Positions 17,004-25,248 of a stretch of 64,000 bases of DNA are shown here, one piece after another. The stretch covers positions 1-64,000 of the forward strand of contig JAKELU010000011.1 in NCBI GenBank assembly GCA_022760735.1. Direction: 5' to 3'. The first letter of the stretch is position 1; each line of letters opens with the position of its first letter. Source of the DNA: Firmicutes bacterium FC7. GTDB lineage: Bacteria; Bacillota; Clostridia; Tissierellales; Tissierellaceae. The notes under the pieces are model-generated. The model searched no databases. It was not told the DNA's origin and saw only the letters and a program-made list of their open reading frames with translations. The translations under genes and the position numbers were made by a program.

Positions 17004-18676
17004 ATTGCTACCGCTCCTTTCAACACTTCTAAGTTATTAGGTAACGTAATATTGATTGTTGTACCTACACTTAACTCACTTACTATCTCAATTTCTCCAT
17101 TTAAGCTTTCAGTTAGTTGGTGTAAGTTCTCTAAACCTAACCCCTTAGATTCACTTGACATTACATCTTCTATTTCGAACCCTATACCATCATCTATTAT
17201 GCTAAGTCTAGTGGTTTCACCGTCCACATTTAACGTTATGTCTACATTTTTAGCTTTTCCATGCCTTACTGCATTGCTTAAACCTTCACAGATCATTCTA
17301 TATAGTGCCTTTTTCTGATTTGTTGTAAGTATTTCCACATTTCCTAATATACTAAATGGAATATTTACATTGTTTAATCTAATAATTTCATCAATAAAGT
17401 TTCTAATGTCTACAGTAAAGCTATTTGTACCTGATTTCTTCCAACTAAGTCCATAAATTTTTTCTCTTAATTCCTTCATAACTGAATCAGTGGTGTTTCT
17501 GATTAAATTAAGTTCTTCTTCTATTTCCTGTTTTGAATATGAATTTAATCTTTTTATTGTTGCAAATATACTACATGACATACTAAATAGTTTTTGTAGC
17601 ACAGTATCATGTATTTCATTTGCTATTCTATTTTGCTCCTCTGAAATTAAAAGTCTTTCGTTTACTCCTTCTAAGGATAACCTTTCAAAAGATAATGATA
17701 GAAGCTCTGATATAAACTGTAATTGGTAGACATTATTCTTATAAATTATGCTATTATTACCATCCGTACATTCTAAACCTAATAGTCCGTATGCTTTGTA
17801 ATTTGATGTAACTTTAGTTATTATATATCTATTATTATGTATATGAAGCTCGTCTATTGTTTTATCTCCAAAAATTTCTTCAAAATTTTCTCGGATATAA
17901 CCTTCTACATGATCTATGCATTTTGTATCTCCATAGGAATACATTTTGTTTTCATTTTCACTTATATCGTAATAAAAGGCTGTATTACTTTTAGTAATTT
18001 GCTTTATATGTTCAAAGGATATCTTAATAATCCCTTCCTTATTTCTCTGGTTTCCTAATATACCAACCGATTGATAAAGTGCTTTAATATGCTCAATAGA
18101 TTCTAAGGTTTGCTTATTAGCTTGCTCTAATTCTAAATTAGTTTCTTCTAATTTTTTACTTTTGTCATTAGCCTTATTTATATATATTCCTAGTAAATTT
18201 ACTGCTGCAATGATCATTAAAAAGCTTAACAAAAGATTTGATTGCTCTCTTATTGCTTCGATGTCACTTATTTCCAAATTGATTCCATATTTTAGTATTG
18301 TCATATAGCCCAAAATGTATGCAAGAAAGTTGAGCCAACAATAGTATTTTCCAAAATAAATTGAACTTATCAATATTGTATTTAGGGTATACCAGATAAA
18401 GGGACTATCAATCCCTCCAGATGGTATTAACAATAGTAAATTACCTATTGTCTCCATGATTAATAGAAGTAATATATTCTTTTTTGAGTTTTCAAATACA
18501 GGATAAAGATATGATAAGATTATTGCTGAAATGCTTATGCATCCAATTATAAATAGCTTTCTTAAAAGTGTATGTTCTGGGATATTAAATAAGTAGAATA
18601 TAGATGTAAGCATCAATGAAAGATATCTATAAATGAAAAGAATTTTTGATTCAGCCATTCTGTTTTTTAAAAACAT
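17000..18676 (-). CDS. Membrane sensor histidine kinase (HisKA_3 type) under a c-di-GMP riboswitch
   Basis: About six membrane segments fill residues 12-167, followed by a coiled coil (170-200) and a GAF-like region (about 200-335). The HisKA_3 dimerisation box has its phospho-accepting histidine at residue 356 (EEQNRIANEIHDTVLQ). The ATPase domain has EGLSNAVRHGKA and DDGIGFE. The ATG at 18676 lies 6 bases after GAGGTG; a GTG at 18685 would fall in this site. The ligand is not predictable. It is the first gene after the riboswitch and terminator. Confidence 0.9.
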   Translation of the reverse strand: MFLKNRMAESKILFIYRYLSLMLTSIFYLFNIPEHTLLRKLFIIGCISISAIILSYLYPVFENSKKNILLLLIMETIGNLLLLIPSGGIDSPFIWYTLNTILISSIYFGKYYCWLNFLAYILGYMTILKYGINLEISDIEAIREQSNLLLSFLMIIAAVNLLGIYINKANDKSKKLEETNLELEQANKQTLESIEHIKALYQSVGILGNQRNKEGIIKISFEHIKQITKSNTAFYYDISENENKMYSYGDTKCIDHVEGYIRENFEEIFGDKTIDELHIHNNRYIITKVTSNYKAYGLLGLECTDGNNSIIYKNNVYQLQFISELLSLSFERLSLEGVNERLLISEEQNRIANEIHDTVLQKLFSMSCSIFATIKRLNSYSKQEIEEELNLIRNTTDSVMKELREKIYGLSWKKSGTNSFTVDIRNFIDEIIRLNNVNIPFSILGNVEILTTNQKKALYRMICEGLSNAVRHGKAKNVDITLNVDGETTRLSIIDDGIGFEIEDVMSSESKGLGLENLHQLTESLNGEIEIVSELSVGTTINITLPNNLEVLKGAVAI

Positions 18677-18710
18677 TATCAGCACCTCATCTAATAGTTT
18701 TAGAGAAAAA

Positions 18711-18747
18711 TAAAACCCAATATATAAGCTTAACTTATATATTGGGT
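18711..18747 (-). terminator. Riboswitch-associated intrinsic terminator
   Basis: On the minus strand a perfect 14-bp stem (arms 18734-18747 and 18715-18728, loop 5) is followed by TTTTATTTTT. It stands between the aptamer and the kinase start codon. The first four bases of its 5' arm are the last bases of the aptamer, so folding of one can affect the other. Confidence 0.85.
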
Positions 18748-18816
18748 CGGTTGCGCCATTGACTCCTCATGTGCCAGGCGCCCAAACTTAGCAACATGAA
18801 TCATAATCTCCCGCAT
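18744..18816 (-). ncRNA. Class II cyclic-di-GMP riboswitch aptamer
   Basis: The minus-strand order matches the class II consensus as I recall it: GCGGGAGA, then TATGAT, then AGTTTGGGC, a hairpin, then GCGCAACCGACC. The stem GCGCC/GGCGC replaces the GCACU/AGUGC of the Clostridium acetobutylicum aptamer by compensating changes, while the loop residues are conserved. A promoter-like TATAAT lies 14 bases upstream and an intrinsic terminator follows. The controlled genes are the sensor kinase, the regulator and probably the TasA-like genes. Confidence 0.88.
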
Positions 18817-18829
18817 TTTATTTACATTT

Positions 18830-18858
18830 ATTATATCAAGGAATATATATAAAATTTG
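18830..18858 (-). promoter_or_regulatory. Candidate promoter of the riboswitch-led operon
   Basis: On the minus strand TATAAT (18830-18835) is well placed for a transcript starting about 7 bases before the aptamer. The -35 region at 17-bp spacing (CAAATT) is poor. From 18859 to the DUF362 stop at 18988 only AT-rich sequence is seen, with no further element. Confidence 0.5.
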
Positions 18859-18987
18859 TAAAAACTAGTTGCTTGTCACTGGTATAAAAATTTTTTTGAT
18901 TCCATATTTTAAATATATTCGACAATTAAATATATATGATTAATTTATCAAAAATTAAGTAGTTAAGTTTTTCATTTGTTTTTGTCG

Positions 18988-20148
18988 TTATCTGTATCTT
19001 CCCATACTCATTCCAGCTATAATTCTAGCAACTGGATTATTCTTCCTAAGCTCCACTGCTTTATGTAAACAAAGCTCATGACAACACATGCATTCTATAC
19101 ATAAATCATAATTTATACTCTTACTTTCTATATTTATAGCCTCCACTGGACAGCTTTCAATGCACATATTGCAACTTTTACATTTCTTCATATTTATTTT
19201 TGGCTTAGTTGCAAAGAAGTCTATAACCCTTATAACAGCTTTATAATTCCTTTTCTTATTGCTTTTTAATCTTTTAGGTAGTTTAAAATTATGTAGTCTC
19301 GGAATTGTCGTATAATCTCCATCCACTGTTATTTTATTTAAATTACCTTCACCAAGTTTTCTCTTATTAGCTGTAATTAGAATTGGAACATCTTCTAGTT
19401 TTAAACCAATCATATTTGCTGCAACTACGTCTAGTGCCAATGGGTCCGTGCTTATTAATATCTTATTAGCTAAATATGGTTCTCCTGCCGTAGGACCTTC
19501 ACCTTGCATAGCTGTAATTCCATCCATTATATGTAAATCTATTTTTCTTGCCTCATGTATATCTGTGATTATTTCTCCAAAGTCTACTGGATCTGGTGCC
19601 ATCTTATGATATTTAGCCTTCCTAAGTCCTGGTATACATCCAAATAGATTCTTTACTGCCCCAGTATAAATGCTTGCTGAATGAGTCTTTAGCTTTGGCA
19701 AGTTTATAACTACATCAGCATCAAATAGAGGTTTTGCAAGATACATTTTCTCCTTAAACTTCCCCTTAGGGCTTACTTCAACTACTCCCTCACTATCAAA
19801 GTTCTTTATGATTGCCCCTTCTTCTCTTGCAACCTTTTCTAATCCTGATACCTTTAAAGCTTGTGCTGTAGGTGCAATGCCAGCAATTGCTCCTCCTGCA
19901 CTGTCACCTATCCAAACTTCACAGCCTTTATTTTTTAATATCCTAACTACTGCCCTTACAAAATCACAATGGGTTATGGCTGCTGATTCTGGTGTTTTAG
20001 GTCCTATAAGATTTACCTTTAGTAATACCTTATCTCCTGACTTTACAAAATTATCCCATCCGCCTATTTCCAAGATTCCAGAATTTATCTTTGATATTAC
20101 ATTACTTAATTCATAATTATTACATTCTTGTAAAATTACTTTACTCAT
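18988..20148 (-). CDS. DUF362 protein with two 4Fe-4S ferredoxin motifs
   Basis: The N-terminal 290 residues form the DUF362 domain (GDKVLLKVNLIGPKTPE, DAGGAIAGI, KLKTHSASIYTGAVKNLFG). Near the C-terminus are CKSCNMCIESCPVEA and CIECMCCHELCLHKA, which provide two iron-sulfur clusters. No signal peptide is visible. The family is common in anaerobes, but its reaction is not established. It lies alone, divergent from the dehydrogenase operon. Confidence 0.85.
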   Translation of the reverse strand: MSKVILQECNNYELSNVISKINSGILEIGGWDNFVKSGDKVLLKVNLIGPKTPESAAITHCDFVRAVVRILKNKGCEVWIGDSAGGAIAGIAPTAQALKVSGLEKVAREEGAIIKNFDSEGVVEVSPKGKFKEKMYLAKPLFDADVVINLPKLKTHSASIYTGAVKNLFGCIPGLRKAKYHKMAPDPVDFGEIITDIHEARKIDLHIMDGITAMQGEGPTAGEPYLANKILISTDPLALDVVAANMIGLKLEDVPILITANKRKLGEGNLNKITVDGDYTTIPRLHNFKLPKRLKSNKKRNYKAVIRVIDFFATKPKINMKKCKSCNMCIESCPVEAINIESKSINYDLCIECMCCHELCLHKAVELRKNNPVARIIAGMSMGRYR

Positions 20149-20328
20149 AAACTTTCCCCTTTTTAAATGATATTTAGTAAATACTTACAGTTTAATTATA
20201 CTATAAGTTTTTCCAAATATTTTCAATTAATTCATGTCCACCTGTTTCATTTTATTTTTTATGGGAATTTATAGAGTACAAGTGATAATAGTTATCAATG
20301 TGTGGTGTGTATAAAGGAGGTCAAATTT

Positions 20329-21411
20329 ATGGGACTTAAAAATCATAATCCACTAGATAATATTCAATACAGAATACTAGACAAAAATGGGATTGTTCTT
20401 AAGGAAGAAGATTTACCGAAATTTACTGACGATGAATTAATGTATCTATATAGAACTATGATTTTCTCAAGAATAATTGATGAGAAAGCGTTGTCTTATC
20501 AAAGACAAGGAAGAATGCTAACCTATGCACCTAATATTGGCCAGGAAGCTGCACAGGTTGGAAGTGCCTATGCTATGGAGAAGAATGACTGGCTTGTACC
20601 TGCCTTTCGAGAGCTTGGTTCTTGGTTAGTAAAGGGAGTACCCCTAAGAAATATCTATTTATATTGGTATGGAAATGAATGGGGTAGCTATATGCCTGAA
20701 GGTATAAGGCTACTTCCAGTTTCAGTGCCAATAGCCTCTCAGCTTCAACATGCAACAGGTATTGCCATGGCTAGTAATATAAAGGGTGAAAAAGATGTGA
20801 CTGTGGCATATGTTGGCGATGGTGGAACATCTGAAGGAGATTTCCATGAGGCCCTTAATTTTGCAGCTGTTTTCAAAGCCCCAGTTATATTTGTGATTCA
20901 AAATAATCAATATGCTATTTCAACCAAAGGAAGTCTTCAAACTGCAAGTAAAAACTATGCACTAAAGGCCATAGCGTATGGGATGCCTGGAATCTTAGTT
21001 GATGGCAATGACATCTTTGCCATGTATAAGGCTACAAAAACAGCTATAGATAGAGCAAGAAACGGTGAAGGACCTACTCTTATTGAAGCATATACCTATC
21101 GATTAGGTGCTCATACAACTTCTGATGACCCAACAAAGTATAGGGATGATTCTGAGGTTGAAGAATGGAAGGATAAGGACCCTATTCTTAGGTATAGGAT
21201 ATATCTAATGAACAAAGGACTGTTAACTGATGAGATTGATGAAAGTATGAAGAAGGAATTAGAAGAGGAAGTTGCATCTATCTTTGAATCCATTGAAAAT
21301 AAATCAGATACAGAGATAGAAGATATATTTAAATATCATTATGAAGTAATGCCTCCTCAGCTGGAGGAACAGCTTAATGAATATAAGTCCTTTTTAGAAG
21401 GAGGTAAGTAA
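20329..21411 (+). CDS. pdhA: Pyruvate dehydrogenase-type E1 alpha subunit
   Basis: This is the thiamine-diphosphate-dependent decarboxylase half of the 2-oxoacid dehydrogenase complex. Recognised segments are RQGRMLTYAPNIGQEA, VGDGGTSEGDFHEALN (the ThDP motif, GDG...NF type) and YRLGAHTTSDDPTKYR. Its 360 residues align with Bacillus PdhA. The ATG at 20329 follows AAAGGAGG; an upstream start at 20302 would include this ribosome site. Substrate choice (pyruvate or branched-chain) is not certain from sequence. Confidence 0.9.
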   Translation: MGLKNHNPLDNIQYRILDKNGIVLKEEDLPKFTDDELMYLYRTMIFSRIIDEKALSYQRQGRMLTYAPNIGQEAAQVGSAYAMEKNDWLVPAFRELGSWLVKGVPLRNIYLYWYGNEWGSYMPEGIRLLPVSVPIASQLQHATGIAMASNIKGEKDVTVAYVGDGGTSEGDFHEALNFAAVFKAPVIFVIQNNQYAISTKGSLQTASKNYALKAIAYGMPGILVDGNDIFAMYKATKTAIDRARNGEGPTLIEAYTYRLGAHTTSDDPTKYRDDSEVEEWKDKDPILRYRIYLMNKGLLTDEIDESMKKELEEEVASIFESIENKSDTEIEDIFKYHYEVMPPQLEEQLNEYKSFLEGGK

Positions 21412-21412
21412 T

Positions 21413-22393
21413 ATGGCTAATACCCTTAATATAGTTCAAGCTATTAATCAAGCCTTGATGAATGAAATGGAGCTTGATAATACAGTTGTTGTATATGGAG
21501 AAGATGTAGGAGTTGAAGGTGGAGTTTTTAGGGCTACAGTTGAATTACAGAAAAAATTTGGAAATACAAGAGTATTTGATAGTCCACTGGCAGAGTCAGC
21601 AATAGTAGGTACTGCTATTGGCATGGCTATTAATGGACTTAAACCTGTTGTTGAAATGCAATTTTCAGGCTTCGTATATCCAGCTTTTAATCAAATAATA
21701 AGTCATGTTGCTAGAATGAGAAATAGGTCTCGAGGAAGATATACACTTCCTATGGTAATTCGTGCACCTTATGGTGGTGGAATTAGGGCATTAGAGCATC
21801 ACTCTGAAAGTATGGAAGCCCTATTTGCCCATATCCCTGGACTAAAAATAGTAATACCTTCCACACCTTATGATGCTAAAGGACTATTAATAGCTGCCAT
21901 AAGAGATCCAGATCCAGTTCTTTTCTGGGAGCCTAAGAGAATATATAGGGCTTTTAAGCAGGAGGTTCCTGAAGAAGCCTATGAAATTCCTCTAGGAAAG
22001 GCCAAAATCATAGATGAAGGAACAGATATTACTATTGTTACCTGGGGTGCAATGGTTAGAGATGTTCAAAAGGCCGCTGAAATGGTAAAAGCTAAAGGTA
22101 TAAAACCTGAAATTATAGACCTTAGAACAATAGCGCCTATGGATAGAGACAGCTTTGTTGAATCCGTTAAGAAAACAGGAAGGATATTAGTAGTTCATGA
22201 AGCTCCTAAGACCCTTGGAGTTGGAGCTGAAATCATTTCAATAGTCAATGAAAAAGCCTTTTTATATCTTGAAGCCCCTCCAACTAGGCTTACAGGATTT
22301 GATACTACCTTCCCATTACCAAGGGGAGAGCAGCACTATATTCCTAGCCCTGAGAGAATTGCCAAGACTATTGAAGATGTAGTGAATTACTAG
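21413..22393 (+). CDS. pdhB: Pyruvate dehydrogenase-type E1 beta subunit
   Basis: This partner of E1 alpha completes the alpha2beta2 decarboxylase. Visible are VVYGEDVGVEGGVFRAT, the FDSPLAESAIVG segment and RAPYGGGIRALEHHSES, with a C-terminal transketolase domain containing VHEAPKTLG. Length is 326 residues. It starts one base after the E1 alpha stop, with GGAGG located inside the previous gene. Translational coupling is likely. Confidence 0.92.
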   Translation: MANTLNIVQAINQALMNEMELDNTVVVYGEDVGVEGGVFRATVELQKKFGNTRVFDSPLAESAIVGTAIGMAINGLKPVVEMQFSGFVYPAFNQIISHVARMRNRSRGRYTLPMVIRAPYGGGIRALEHHSESMEALFAHIPGLKIVIPSTPYDAKGLLIAAIRDPDPVLFWEPKRIYRAFKQEVPEEAYEIPLGKAKIIDEGTDITIVTWGAMVRDVQKAAEMVKAKGIKPEIIDLRTIAPMDRDSFVESVKKTGRILVVHEAPKTLGVGAEIISIVNEKAFLYLEAPPTRLTGFDTTFPLPRGEQHYIPSPERIAKTIEDVVNY

Positions 22394-22407
22394 AAGGGGG
22401 TAAGAAG

Positions 22408-23688
22408 ATGAATTTTGAATTTCGTTTCCCAGATATAGGTGAGGGTATTCATGAAGGAGTCATTATGAAATGGTTCGTAAATCCAGGTGATGAAATAAAA
22501 GAAGGTGACTCCCTAGCAGAAGTTGAAACTGATAAAGTTACTACAGAAATTCCTTCCCCAAAAAGTGGCAGGATATTGGAACTAAAGGCTAAAAATGGCG
22601 AAAAGATAAATGTTGGTCAGGTATTTGTAACTATAGATACTTCTGATGGTTCAGAGAATAAAGTGGTACAGGAAGTTGTAGAAGAGGAAACTGCTGGAGT
22701 TGTAGGTGAAGTTATTGCTTCATCTGAGGTAATACCTCCAAGTACTGAAGTTGCAACTGTATCTACTAAGGAAGAAATTAAAAAGATTCTAGCAACACCT
22801 GTAGCAAGAAAGCTAGCTAAAGATTTAGGTGTAGATATTAACAATGTAGTAGGTACAGGACCAAATGGTAGAGTCATGAAAGAGGATATTTATAAGTTTA
22901 AGGAAGAGTCTTCTAAATCAAGAATAGAGGATATTCCAATGATTGAAGTTGAACCTTTAGTAGCTCGATCAGTTTTAATAGAGGATGAAAGAGTAGAAAG
23001 GATTCCACTAACAAGAATTAGAAAGACTATTGCAGACAGAATGGTCCTATCAAGATTTACAATCCCTCATACTACTGCCATGGATGAGATAGACATTACA
23101 AAATTAGTTGAGTTTAGAAAAAAATATAAAGATATACTGAAAGAAGAAAATATAAATCTAACCTACCTTCCATTTATTATAAAGGCTGTTATAGTAGCTC
23201 TTAAGAAGTTACCTGAATTTAATGCATCTATTGATATAGAAAAGGAAGAACTTATATTAAAGCACTTCTACCATATAGGAATTGCTACAGATACTGACAG
23301 AGGCTTGATGGTTCCAGTTATTAAAGATGCAGATAAGATGAGCATAGTAGAACTAGCAAAGGCTATTCAGGATATAAGTATTAGAGCCAAGGAAAATACC
23401 ATAGAGCTTAGTGAGCTTAAGGGAAGTACCTTCTCAATAACAAACTATGGCTCCATCGGTGGATATTTTGGTATTCCAATTATAAACTATCCTGAATCTG
23501 CAATTTTAGGTCTTGGTAGAATAGTCAGAAAACCTATAGTCCTAAATGATAATATTGAAATTGCAGATATTCTGCCAGTTTCCTTATCCTATGACCACAG
23601 AATTATTGATGGTGCAAGTGGAGCTAGATTTATTAATATATTAAAGGATTTACTTTCTGACCCTGATATGCTTTTACTCAGGGCTTAA
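22408..23688 (+). CDS. pdhC: Dihydrolipoamide acyltransferase E2 (pyruvate dehydrogenase type)
   Basis: This is the core acyltransferase of the complex. A single lipoyl domain (1-77) has its lipoylated lysine in VETDKVTTE. An Ala/Val/Thr linker and the peripheral-subunit-binding domain follow (about 130-165, TPVARKLAKDLG...GRVMKED). The catalytic domain ends with SYDHRIIDGA, holding the active-site His-Asp. Length is 426 residues. The RBS is AAGGGGG before ATG. Confidence 0.9.
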   Translation: MNFEFRFPDIGEGIHEGVIMKWFVNPGDEIKEGDSLAEVETDKVTTEIPSPKSGRILELKAKNGEKINVGQVFVTIDTSDGSENKVVQEVVEEETAGVVGEVIASSEVIPPSTEVATVSTKEEIKKILATPVARKLAKDLGVDINNVVGTGPNGRVMKEDIYKFKEESSKSRIEDIPMIEVEPLVARSVLIEDERVERIPLTRIRKTIADRMVLSRFTIPHTTAMDEIDITKLVEFRKKYKDILKEENINLTYLPFIIKAVIVALKKLPEFNASIDIEKEELILKHFYHIGIATDTDRGLMVPVIKDADKMSIVELAKAIQDISIRAKENTIELSELKGSTFSITNYGSIGGYFGIPIINYPESAILGLGRIVRKPIVLNDNIEIADILPVSLSYDHRIIDGASGARFINILKDLLSDPDMLLLRA

Positions 23689-23703
23689 GGGATAGGTGAT
23701 AAA

Positions 23704-25080
23704 ATGAGCAAATACGATATTATCATAATAGGTGGAGGCCCTGGAGGATATGTGGCTGCCATTAAGGCAGCCCAACTGGGGGCCAAGGTTGCCGTTATTG
23801 AAAAAGATAGACTAGGAGGAGTATGTTTAAATTGGGGTTGTATCCCAACTAAGAGCCTATTAATATCAGCAAAGCTCTATAAGAATATTTTAAAAAGCAA
23901 GGATTTTGGTATATTAGGCATAAATGAAAATGAAATAAAAGTAGATTGGACGAAAATGCTTGCAAGAAAAGATGATGTTGTAAATAAGCTAGTTTCAGGA
24001 ATTAATATGCTTTTTAAGAAAAACAATGTAGAGCTTTTCTCTGGTAGTGCTAAGGTAATAAATAAAAACAGAGTAGAAGTAAATGGTGAAATTATAGAAG
24101 GAAATAATATAATCATTGCCACAGGAGTTAGAAGTGAATTCCCTAATATTCAAGGACTTAAAGAAGCTATAAACTCAGGAAAAGCCTTAGACAGTAAGGC
24201 TGCCTTACAGCTTGAAGAAATACCTAAGGAACTAATTATAATTGGTAACAATACCTATGCTGTTGAGTTTGCAACTCTCTTTAACTCCATTAGCTCAAAG
24301 GTGACCTTGATTCATAATGCAGAGCATATTATACCTTATGGAGAACCTGAGATGGCAAAGACTTTAGAAAGACAGCTTAAGAAAGATGGGTTAAAGATCA
24401 TTTCTAAAGCTACAGTTAAGGAATTTAATGACGAAGGTATTATAGTTGAGAATAAGGGAGAGAAGCTATATAGTGCAGATAAATATATAGTCTTTCTTGG
24501 TATGAAGGCAAATACTGAAGGCTTTGAGAGCCTAAAACTAAAGTTAAATTCCAAGGGATATATTGAAACTAACAATAGAATGGAAACAAGTATACCTGGA
24601 GTATATGCTATTGGCGATGTTAATGGTAAATACCCACTTGCCCATGTGGCATCTGCCGAGGGAATTGTTGCTGTTGAAAATATAATGGGTATTGAAAGTA
24701 AGTTGAACTACCATCTAATACCTCAAGTTGTTTATTCCTTCCCAGAGATGGCAAGCGTAGGTCTTACAGAAGAGCAGGCAAAACGAAATGACCATGACTT
24801 TAAAGTAAGTAAATTTCCACTATCAGCCAATGGAATGGCTATAGCTGAAGGTGAAACTGTTGGCTTTGTAAAGATAATCTCAGATAATAAATATGGTGAG
24901 ATAATAGGTGTTCATATTTTAGGCAGTGATGCTGCTAATATGATTTCAAAGGCAGTTGCAATTATGCAGCTTGAAGGGACAGTTTATGATTTGGCAAAAA
25001 CAATACACCCTCACCCAACATTCTCAGAAGCTCTAGTTGAAGCTGCCTACGGAGCTATAGATAAGTATATTCATATATAA
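23704..25080 (+). CDS. lpdA: Dihydrolipoyl dehydrogenase E3
   Basis: This FAD-dependent pyridine nucleotide oxidoreductase reoxidises the lipoyl group. It has the FAD motif GGGPGGYVAA, the redox pair GGVCLNWGCIPTK (residues 41-46), a second nucleotide-binding region with AIGDVNG, and the C-terminal HPHPTFSEAL with the active-site His. The 458-residue length is typical. It is the last gene of the dehydrogenase operon and is followed by a long hairpin terminator. Confidence 0.95.
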   Translation: MSKYDIIIIGGGPGGYVAAIKAAQLGAKVAVIEKDRLGGVCLNWGCIPTKSLLISAKLYKNILKSKDFGILGINENEIKVDWTKMLARKDDVVNKLVSGINMLFKKNNVELFSGSAKVINKNRVEVNGEIIEGNNIIIATGVRSEFPNIQGLKEAINSGKALDSKAALQLEEIPKELIIIGNNTYAVEFATLFNSISSKVTLIHNAEHIIPYGEPEMAKTLERQLKKDGLKIISKATVKEFNDEGIIVENKGEKLYSADKYIVFLGMKANTEGFESLKLKLNSKGYIETNNRMETSIPGVYAIGDVNGKYPLAHVASAEGIVAVENIMGIESKLNYHLIPQVVYSFPEMASVGLTEEQAKRNDHDFKVSKFPLSANGMAIAEGETVGFVKIISDNKYGEIIGVHILGSDAANMISKAVAIMQLEGTVYDLAKTIHPHPTFSEALVEAAYGAIDKYIHI

Positions 25081-25091
25081 ATTAGAACTTT

Positions 25092-25131
25092 AAGTGAGGC
25101 AAATGACGCTTTTCATTTTCCTCACTTTCTT
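25092..25131 (+). terminator. Terminator of the dehydrogenase operon
   Basis: An 8-bp stem, AAGTGAGG with CCTCACTT, is extended by CAAATGA/TCATTTT pairing and followed by TTCTTATTT. Confidence 0.75.
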
Positions 25132-25248
25132 ATTTGAATTGTTTATTTCAATCATATAGCTTAAATAAGTATTAATATAACTTAATTTAATTCTTAATTA
25201 TCCGATAATATATATTGTAATTTTAATTAGATAGAAAGGATGTAATAG

